Assembly (NCBI GenBank): GCA_027625915.1
Contig: JANTQA010000021.1
Coordinates: 2,046,001-2,110,000, forward strand
Reading direction: 5' to 3'
Length of the DNA stretch: 64,000 nt
Source of the DNA: Anaeramoeba flamelloides
Lineage: Eukaryota; Metamonada; Anaeramoebidae
The position numbers were made by a program, and so were the translations under genes. Below, piece by piece: positions 1 through 10,300 of this stretch. Numbering within the stretch: position 1 is the first letter of the stretch; each line of letters opens with the position of its first letter. The notes under the pieces are model-generated. The model was not told the origin of the DNA, did not search any database, and was given only the letters and a program-made list of their open reading frames with translations.

Positions 1-462
1 AATAATTGGAGAATTTTATCATTAAAAAAATTGATTTTCAACAATTTTAATTTTCCAAAGAAATTGAAATTTTTATTAAGATCATTCGAATGTGATTGTA
101 CCAAAAAATTTTTAAAATTTTTTTTTTTTTGAAATGTATGTTTTGTTCTGGGGTTTCTTTTCTGAATATCAATTCTTATCTCAATTTTATTATTTCTCTT
201 ACTTCTAAACAATTGTAGTTTGGTTTATTCTTAAAAAAAAAAGCAATTTTTTCATTTTTGGCTGGTAACTTTGGGTGAAATAGAGTTTACAAGGTGTATT
301 CAAAATGATAAACTTTGAAATTATAAACTCAAGGATTTTTGGAATTGAAAATCTAATGATTATATAGGAAAAGTTTTTATAGGGGTCAAATATAGCCCTT
401 TCCATAACCTATAAAATACATTTTTATCCAAAAATAATTGTTTATTGCCAAAAAGAAAATTA

Positions 463-514
<52 letters not shown>

Positions 515-1364
515 TAAGATTAAGAAGATTTGATTCAAGTGTTTGCAAAAAGTCTTGATCTTTGAAGAAAAAAAAAATGTATAACTAAAAAAATAATAAA
601 TGTAAAATTAAAACTTTCAGTATATATAGATATATTTTCCCAAGTATTTAATAACAAGAGTCCAAATACATTAAAAATCAATCATTTAAAAGAAATAATT
701 GATTTTTTGAAATTTTGTAGCTAACTGAATTATTAAACATTGAAATTTAAAAATTTCATTTTGAAAAAAACTGACAAAATCAATTCATCTAAATAATCTT
801 TTTAATTATGTTTTTGTAACGAAAATTAACTATTGAGAATTATCGTATTATTATTAGTTTATTCAAACATCATATTTATTAAATGAAAAGAAAATAATTA
901 AAATTTAATTTCAAAATTTCTCTTTAAGAGTAAATAAAAGATGCAAAATAAATAGGAATGAATGATAATATTTTTTTGATACAAAAGCCGTTTTAAAAAA
1001 GTATGAACCAAAAAAAAATTGTAAAAAAGTTCTAAAAATGGGTCTATTAAAGTTTATCAATATTTATTCGATAATTTATTTTTTTTTTGAACATGAATAT
1101 TTATTTATCTAGAGATTTCAAAAAACACTTTAATTTAATTTTTAATTGTCTGCCCATAAAAATAGCTTATTTTTAAATAAAAAGAGAAAAAAAAACATTT
1201 TTATATAACTCTGAAAAATAAAACAAAAACACTTTTTAATATATATAAAATATCATTATTATATTTTAAATAAATAAAATAATAATAATGATAATAAATG
1301 AAATTAAATTAATAACCAAAAATTTTCTTCATATTAAATAATACTAATATATTAAAATCGTTTA
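1..1364. other. Gene-free AT-rich flank downstream of VPS34
   Basis: No coding sequence could be supported on either strand; the short open frames here are A/T-run artefacts. The stretch holds a long (TA)n tract at about 468-513 and otherwise A- and T-rich sequence. Its right edge is the 3' end of the VPS34 gene, which is read on the minus strand. Confidence 0.6.
468..513. repeat. (TA)n microsatellite
   Basis: About 23 uninterrupted TA dinucleotides. Similar tracts occur at about 36510-36549, 37075-37100, 42432-42455 and 54574-54604, all outside genes. Confidence 0.95.
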
Positions 1365-4300
1365 TTATGAACGCCCTATTGAATTAATATAAGTACAAAA
1401 AAGTAAAAAGAAAAAAAAAAAATCAGGTTAAAAAATTAAAAAGAAATAAGCAATACATAAAAGTTAAAAGAAGGAAAGGCATAAAGAATGATAAACACAA
1501 ACAATATTGGGCCCATTTATGTATTTTTTCAACAACGACCGCAAATAGTGCACCAACACTATCGTCAATAATTTGATGAATAAATTTAACAGCTTCTTCA
1601 TCTGTTAAATCTAATCTAAATTTTTCTTGCATTTTTGTGATTGTACCTTTTGGATCTCGATCAATATCTGGGATATTTGCATCAATCATCAATGTTAAAA
1701 GATTAATTAATAAATGAGCATGCTGTCTCAAAACTTTATAAGCTTCCCCGCATAAGATTTTAAAATAATCGTAATGACCACTTTTCATTCCACCCATAGC
1801 CTCCACCATTTCTTTACATAGTTTCATTGGCGGTGGGAATGGCTTTGGATCATGACCTAAAATATAGCCAAAATCAACATCTAGTAAATAGTTATTAATA
1901 CAATATTGCCATTAAAAAAAAATAAAAATTAAAATTATTTTTTTAAAAAAAAAATTTATTTAAAAAAGGACAAACGTAATAATTTTCCATCAGGAGAAAT
2001 TAATAAATTATCTAAATGACGGTCACCAATCCCAAGTAAATAAGTAATTACAGAATAACCAGCTATATATAGATAAAAATTTCAACAAAAAATGTTGAAT
2101 AAATATAAAAAGTAATTAAAATTTTTATTTATTTTTTTATTCATGAGAAGATTTTCCCCCAAAAAACCGATTTTTAAATTATAATAAAACAAAAAATAAA
2201 TTTACCAAAAAAATTTGTTTGAAAAATATTCAAATATCAAGAATTTGTTTCTTGAATTTAATTTTTCCCATTTTTTGAAAAAAAAAATATAAAGAACAAA
2301 ATATTAAAAAAAAATTTGAATAAATAATAAGAATTCTTAATTCAAGATTAATATATTTTTTTTGTAATAGCTTCCAACGACCGTACCTGAATCTATTCAC
2401 TCTTTGAATTAGAAGTTATGAATTTAATCACTCCAAAATTCTCTCTTTTCAACAAATTAAGTGTTTTAACGCTTCACCCTTAACAATATATCAAGATTAA
2501 TACAATTTTTGTTACCATATTCTTTTGATTGTTTATTTACTCATTTTAACAGATAAAATTATATTAAAAATTCCAAAAAAAAATAAAATTTTACAAAAGT
2601 TCTTTTTGTCCTTGTTTGAAACGATACCAATTTTTTTCTAAAAAGATTAAAATATTCGTTTTTTTCATTGAATATTTGGATCATTTTCTCTCTGATCGTG
2701 TCGTCAAGTGCCTAGCTTTTTTTTAATTTTGGAAATAAAAAGAAAATTTCAAAAATTTTCTTTCTATTTCTCAAATTAAAAAAAAGCTAACGGCGGTTTT
2801 CCAGAATTCAAAAGAATTCCGTAAAATCTATGATTTTACTCTATTCTTTTAAATTCTGTAAAACCTAACGACTGCCCAGCCTATGAAAAGAATCGTAAAA
2901 TCTAGATATTGAAATTAAATAAAATTTAATATTTCTAGTATATTAAAAAAAAATATTATTACTATTTTTGATATTATTAGAAAAAGAGATTCATCATATT
3001 TATTAGCCTTAGTGGGTAATAAATTTATTTTTGAAGTCTATACAAAATTTCTAAATCACAATTTAGGAATTCGGTGAAGTACCTAGGTTTTCCAGAATTT
3101 AAAAGAATTGAGTAAAATCATTGATTTTTCTCTTTCCTTTTGAATTCTGAAAAACCTAACAGGAAGTGTTTTTTTTTTAATTTAAGAAATAAAAAGAAAA
3201 TTAAATAAAATTTCGGTTTATTTCTCAAATTAAAAAAAATCTAACGAAAAGTGCTGCCAAGTGCCTAGCTTTTCCATAATTCAAAAGAATAGAAAAATCT
3301 TTGATTTTACTCAATTCTTTTAAATTCTGGAAAAGCTAACGGCGGTTTTTTTCACTTTTTGTTTTTGTTTCGAAAATCTATTGATTTTCTAATCAAAACA
3401 AAAATTAAAAAAAACCTAATGGTAAATAAGAGGAATTAAAAACTCCTCCGTTAAATTATAAATAATAATAATAAAAAATATTTGTTTTTTTAGTAATTTG
3501 ACTTGAAAAAGAGAAACAGTTACAAAAAAACTTTAAAAAAGTAAAAAGATAGTTTTAAAAAAAATAAAATGATTTTGAACTCAACAAAAAATAGATATTG
3601 GAGTAAAATTACAATTATTTAAATCAATATGTATTAGTCAATTATTTTATGGATTAGTAATCTTTAATCTAAACTCAAAAAGATTTCAACATGATAGATG
3701 TTTGGATAAATAAAAAAGTCACAAAATTTTTAAAAAGTTAATATATATTCTCCAAGAATAATTTATAAAATTGAAGCAAAAATAGATCAAGTCAGAATTT
3801 CAATTTATAAAAGAAGATATAAACTTAAAAAGAAATTAAAAATTCTGGGCTTGGAACACATATCAAAAAATTTAAAATTTTCAAAAAAAGATAATGATAA
3901 TATTAATTTTAAGATAGATAACGTATAATTATTAGATATGAATCTAAATCAATTTAGTGAACATTTAAGAAACAATAATTCTGGGTGGAAAGGCCAAGAA
4001 TATTTAAAAATTATCAGAATCTATAACATTAATATCAATAAAAAGTCGTCTCACAAAATACAGTAGAATGCCCAGGCCTTGAATAGTGTAAAAGAATAGA
4101 GTAAAATCTTTGATTTTTCTCTTTCCCTTTGAATTCTGTAAAGCCCAACTGCATTTTTTTTTCTAAAATTCTTGTTTTTGTTTCTAAAATCTATTGATTT
4201 TCGTTAGGTTTTTTTGGGTTTTCTATTTATTTGGAAAATCAATAGATTTTACAAATAAAATAGAAAACCTCAAAAAAACCTAGAACACTTACTAATCAAA

Positions 4301-7300
4301 ACAAAAATTAAAATAAACCTTACGACAAAAAATAATTTAAAATGGAAGGGTTCTACTCCCATATATAAACTAAGAAATTTCACAAATTATCTAATTAGAT
4401 ATTCTTATGCTTGTGATAAGAATAAAATAAAAACAAAATCTTGCAATTTATGCAAAAAATATTTCAACTTAGAAAAAGATGAAGATATCGATAATTTTTT
4501 ATGTTACTGTTCAGTTTTAGAAGAAAATCAAATAATTTTAGATTAAAGAATTAATACCATTAATAATGACAATAGAAATAATATCTTTGATATTTTTCAA
4601 AATAAAGACTCATTATTTGTTTTATCATTGGTGAATTATAAAGAAAATTATGATTCTTTATTGAAATTTCTAAAAAAAACTTTAGAAATTAGTCAAATGC
4701 CGCAGGGTGACGTCAAGTGCCTAGGTTTTCTTGAGGTCTTCTGTTTTATTTGTTAAATCTATTGATTTTGGTTAGGTTTTTTTATGCTATTCTTTGATAT
4801 TTTGGAAAATCTAATAAATTTTTTTTTTTTTAAATTTTTGAAATAAACAGAAAAGTTTAATAAATTTTCGGGTTATTTCAAAAAGTAAAAAAAAAACCTA
4901 GAAAACTTAACAAATAAACAGAAAACTCAAGCAAAACCTAACAGCGCTTTCCCAGAATTCAAAAGAATAGAGATAAATCAAAGATTTTACTCAATTCTTT
5001 TAAATTCTGAAAAAGCCAACGGCTGTTTTTTTTTTTGATTTAAGAAATAAACTGAAAATTTAAATTTTCTGTTTATTTTTAAAATTAAAAAAAAACCTAA
5101 TGTCTACCAGAGGAAATTAATTTCCTCTCATCAAAAATAAAAAAAATAAAAAAGACAAAATTTTCTGATCTCGATTATATATTATATTTTTTCTGTGAGA
5201 TGTGTGGGTTTATTTTTTTCTGTAACAATTTTTTACATATAGATAATGATTTGATACAAAAACAAGAATATAATGATAAACTGATAAATGTACTTTATTT
5301 TATAAAAACATTTTTATATTTGCTATTCTATTACTTTTTTTTTTTTTTTTATTAAAACAAAAAAATCTTTTGTTTTGTGTTAAAAAAAGGAAGTTTTTTT
5401 TTTCCAGGTTTTAATGTACCGGATTTTGAAATATACCCAATATCCCTTATCTGTTTCCAATCGAACACCTCTGATTTTCAAATTTTTGGCATGTTTGAAT
5501 TCTACTACGAAAATGTTACAAAAAGTTTTGAAAATTGGAGGTGATTGATCTACCGTGTATAACGGATATAGATAAGGATTCAATAAATATTACTGTTTCC
5601 CTTTATTTTATATTATCAGTTTACTCAGGGAACTCGGTTGTTTGAAATATTCCCGCAAATAATCGAAAATAGAGTTTACTCGAATTTTTTTTCACCACTT
5701 AAAAACATTTTTTGAAGAACTTTTAGGAAACCGTAGTATTCATAGAGAAATGTTTAATGATAAAATAAAAATTTTTTATGACAATATTTTTTTTTTTTTG
5801 AATTTTCCACTTTCAGATTTCTGAAGAGTTTTTGGTACATTTTGATTAGATTCGGTTATGTTAAAATTTGTTAGGGTAAGTGTAAGTGGATTCCAGGGTT
5901 ATGTTTAAGAAGAGTAAACAAGTTTGGATTTGTTGGACTGTGTTGTGTTACGATAAACAAACACCTTTTAGCACATAGAAATTTAAATATGGTTTGATTT
6001 GTATTGCCTTGGATAGAGTCGGATTTGTGTGGGTGTGCAGAAGATACGAACATTTCTATGTTATTTTGGATTGTCTTTGAGATTACAAAAATGTCTTCTC
6101 AAAATTTTCAGTAATGATATATAATTAAAAAATTGTCTTATCAAAGACATTTTTTCTCATTTATTAATATCATTTAGAAATGATCAAAAACGTCAAAGGC
6201 ATCTAAAATACCAATTATTTTCACACAAATTGAGTAGAATACTATTCCCAAAAAATTTGCATTTTTTCTGATGTTACGGTTTGTTAAATAAACCGTGTCG
6301 AATTTTTAATATGTGTTTTTGAAAATTGTTTGTGTTGTTTTTTGAAATAACTGTTTTTTTTTTTTTTAAACGTTTTTATTTTTTCTTTAATTGCTGTTTT
6401 CGATTTTTATTTTGTGTTTTTGAAAAAAAAACAGTTCAGTAAAACTTTACACTTTCCAAACCAAACAGTACTCACAAGAGATCATTTTATCAAATCATTT
6501 TTCTACAACCTTCCAAGTTCAACCACCCTATTTTTGAACTAATTCAGCCAAATTTAAACAAACTTGTCACCAAAATCCACAAACACCAAATCTTTTAGTT
6601 TGGTCATAAAAAAAAAAAACAACAACAAAAAAGAGACGAATCTTTTCTGCAAAACTGCTTTGTAAACTCAATTCCAAAAATGGGGGCACACCTTCAAAAT
6701 CAATTTAATTCCAAGAAAAGTGATATTTGACCCTTAAAAAGAAACATTAGATATTAACAATCAATGTAAATAATTTTAAAGTTAATTATTTATCATTTTT
6801 TTTCATTATTTTTTGATTTTTGATTTTCAATAATTTTTTTGATTTTTTTTGTATTCTTTTTTTTCAAAACTTTTCGAAAATCTCAAAATCACTTTATAAT
6901 GAAATTTAAAAGTTTTCATTCTGATCACAAAAAAAAATTTTTTTTTTTTCTCCCAAAAAGAAAAAAGATTCTTTTTTTATCGAGAAAAAATTTTTTTGAA
7001 AAAAAATCATGATATGGTGTGCTAGGACACATGGCCTACAAACAGACCTTATTATTATTAATGGAAGTGTGAATACTGAATGTATTATTAATGATATTAT
7101 CAAAAAAATCAAAGGAAATTCAACTCGCTAATTCAGAATATAGTGAGTTGAAATGGATTTTCCAAAAGGATGGAGCTTGTCCACATACCTCAAAAAAAAA
7201 ACTCAAACTTACTTAAATCGGGGATGTAATGTTCTGGACCCTTGACCCCCAATCCCACAAGATTTAAATCCAATTGGGAATTTATGGATACTAAACTGAA

Positions 7301-10300
7301 AAATTGTAACCAAAAAACGAAGAAGAATTTTTTAAAATTTTCACTAATGTATGAAATACTTTGAGTTGGGAAACCTAAGATAATTAGTAAACTCTATATT
7401 TAAAAGGATAGATTTAGTTATCAAAAGACAAGCTGAATCTATTAATAGTTTTTATTAATTTTTCTTTCAATAAAAATGGATTTTTTTGGTAACTGTGTTC
7501 CAAAAAAATAGTGGCACACTTTTTTTTAATTTTTTCTTTTTTATTTTTCGAATTGAATTTTAAATTTACTATAAAATATATAAATAGTATTAATTAAATA
7601 TTTTCGGGTCTTTTATTATTTTAATGTTCAAATATCATGTATTTTGGAGTATATTTTTATTAATGTAATTTTTTTTTTGTGTCCCATTTTTTGGAATTGA
7701 GTTTAGCTATCTAAGTGTGCAAAAATGTTTTCTTAAATTTTCAAGTTTTTTTGGAATTAAAAATGATAAAAAAAATTTTATTTCATTTTCCTTTTTTCCT
7801 TTAGCCAATCATCTTCAAATCATATCTTGTAATTAGCGAACTTTTATTTCTTTATTTGGTTCTTTTTTGTGATGTATATTGTTCGAATCAAGAATCCTAG
7901 ATGAAGCAATATTCCAGAATTGAAAAAAAAGGTAATTAGCCGAAATATTTTATACCATTAATATTCTACAAGAGCATAGGCCAAACAGTTAAAAAATAAA
8001 TTTTATTTTCAAAAAGTTTAATAATGAGAACAAATTAGATCTCTAAAAATATCAATTTTTATTGGTTACAAAAAGAACTTTGTGTTTTTTATTCAATTAG
8101 AAAAAAAAATATTTTGTGAAAATTAGAATAAAAATTTCTTTTATGACTTGTGGGAATGACAGTATTATTATCAAAATATGCCTCCCTTTTAAAAATAAAC
8201 ACACTCTTCAAAACGTTTAATTTCGACTACAATTAGAAAAAGAAAACAACTGAAAAACGTTGGAAAACAACAGTTGAAAACTCATTTTTCAAAAAACAAC
8301 GGTAAAAGTTTGAAAAAAAATAAATATTTAAGTCAAGACGGGTTATTTAACATTAGTATGATTTTATCTAAAAAAAATTGTTCTTGAATAAAATTCTAAA
8401 TTTACTATTAAAACGAGTCTATGAACACTTGGCTTTCTTAAAAGTTATTATATAAGTGATTGCAAACTTTTAAAAATATTTTGAGTATTTTCGATTTTCG
8501 GGTATTTTCGAGAATATAAAAGTGATTCCTAGTTCTATATATGAAGAGAATATTATATTACTAAAAACAATTTTATCCCACTTTTTTTGGAAATAGCTCA
8601 TATAAAAAATTTATTTTTGTGATACCCATTTTTACACCGAGCTACAATTCATTTTTCAATATCAAAAGAAAAAAATAAACAAAAAGAAAGTAAATATCAA
8701 AAGAAAAAAATATACAAAAAGAAAGGAAATAAAAAAAAAAAAAAAAAAATCTTACCGCATGAACGAACATAATTATTCATAACCTTATTGGAAAATCCAA
8801 ACTCTGATTTTTCATCTGGAAAAGTTTTTTTAAAATATTCTGTTAATTTGCCATTGTTTTCTTTTAAAACTACAGCCAAAGGTCTAGCATTAATGAACTC
8901 AACCATGCCAACTTCAGGGCTAAATGAAATTACACTATATACAGTTAATTTCAAATCTAAAAAATTATTCAGTAACAGTTGGTCCATTATTGTAATTAGC
9001 TGTAAAACCAATTGGTCCTGCCTTAAATCGTCCCCTCTTTTAAATATTACAGAATATTCCTTTTCAATTTTCTTGTGAATCTTAAAAGTAAATTTTGATG
9101 GGTGCAAAGCTGATTTAAAAATATGCACCCTTTCAGGGATTATCCCAAGTATATAAAAATTAGGGTTTAAAGGAAGGAGTACCGGCTGCTTAAATTGCCG
9201 TAAAGATTTGAATTTACCCTTTTTGGAATCCGATATTAATGATTTCATATAGCCAATGTTTTTCTTCCTATTTTTACTAAACTCGTTCGTCTGCTCGCAT
9301 AGGCATTTCAAATTATTGATCAATTCCTCCTGCGATTGCATACAGGTCAAATATTTTGTTGACGCCGTTGACTCCAAGCACCTTTTGGCAAACTCCAGAT
9401 GCACCCTTGCAAAGATCGGGAAAGCTAGATCCTTCCGTTCGGCGCCGACATACCAATAGAAGTAGTTTGCCAATTGGCAATTTTTGATCACCCTCCCAAT
9501 CAAAAACGTGACCAATTTGCTTTTCTCAGACTTTTCGTACCGAATCCCCTGCACGATTTGCAATAAGTATAGTTGCAATTCTTCATCAGAACACTTTTCC
9601 AATTGCGAGACAGCATAATCCCGAATAAATTCATTTTCATATTTTTTTGACAAGAGTTCCAACGCGAGAACAATTTCAACAGAACCAGATTTATATAGCC
9701 TCAAAACCCTTTTCATTTCCTTGATTTCCCTTTCATTATTGAAATCTACACTACTTAGAAATTTGGGTAAAGAATATATTTTTGTTGACAAATAATCCCG
9801 ATACCTCCAAACTAGATTTTTTTCAATTCCAGTTAACTCAATAATTGGTATATAATTAATGATTTTTTTTAATTTCTTTTGCTCTTCAGGGTTTGGGTTT
9901 GATGTTCGTTGGTAGTAGGATAACTGCACTTTTCTTTCTGTATATGGATCTTCTTCCTGCTTTTTTTTTTTTTTCATTTTCAATTTTTTTTTATTTTTAA
10001 TTTTTGTTTTGGCTTTTGGGATTTGGTTTTGTTTTTGTTTTGGCTTTTGTTTTGGTTTTGGTTTTGGCTTGGGCTTGGGTTTTGGCTTGGGCTTTTGTTT
10101 TGGTTTTGGCTTGGGATTGAATTTAGGATTTTGATTGGTTTTGTTTTTCGTTTTTTTAGAGCCAATAAACATTTGTTTAAATTTATTAGGTTGATTCTTT
10201 TTTTCCATTTTTAATTGATTTTTTCTAATTTGGCTTGGTTTCAGATTATGTTTAATTTGCTTATTATTGTTATTGAATAGATTTGCATTGTTATTTTTAT

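Larger units (their letters stand above)
3590..5160 (+). mobile_element. LINE 3' half with C-terminal zinc knuckle, carrying two hairpin arrays
   Basis: A decayed open frame shows post-RT LINE sequence: [10 protein letters not shown] near 3700, then [18 protein letters not shown] near 3820. After the first hairpin array comes a knuckle-like [19 protein letters not shown]...C near 4440-4510, typical of the extreme C-terminus of many non-LTR retrotransposons. The copy at 25820-26180 on the opposite strand is clearly homologous over the first part. The element ends in a small GAGG/CCTC hairpin and A-rich tail at about 5110-5160. Confidence 0.7.
2063..8755 (-). other. Giant intron 1 of VPS34 (6693 bp), filled with transposable elements
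   Basis: The donor GTAAGA at 8755 follows codon bases TGC-G and the acceptor TATATAG ends at 2063. Joining gives [13 protein letters not shown], the VPS34 consensus. Inside lie two LINE 3' fragments with hairpin-module arrays (about 2700-5160), an unassigned stretch at 5160-6270 that includes a less AT-rich patch at 5830-6060, and a TA-flanked element carrying a second transposon (6277-8356). No separate host gene was recognised inside. Confidence 0.88.

Noticed and set aside
2700-5108. CRISPR-like array of repeats
   Set aside because: The units are palindromic modules of differing arm sequence with no unique spacers of regular length; some are nested. The context is eukaryotic.
5830-6060. 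Less AT-rich patch with a 60-codon minus-strand frame
   Set aside because: Inside VPS34 intron 1, no recognisable domain; could be part of an unknown element.
7870-7900. GTTCGAATC resembling a tRNA B-box
   Set aside because: No matching A-box or acceptor stem around it; it lies within a dispersed DNA element.
8697-8755. Read-through C-terminus of the VPS34 first exon ([13 protein letters not shown])
   Set aside because: This is intron sequence after a clear GTAAGA donor; splicing restores the family sequence.
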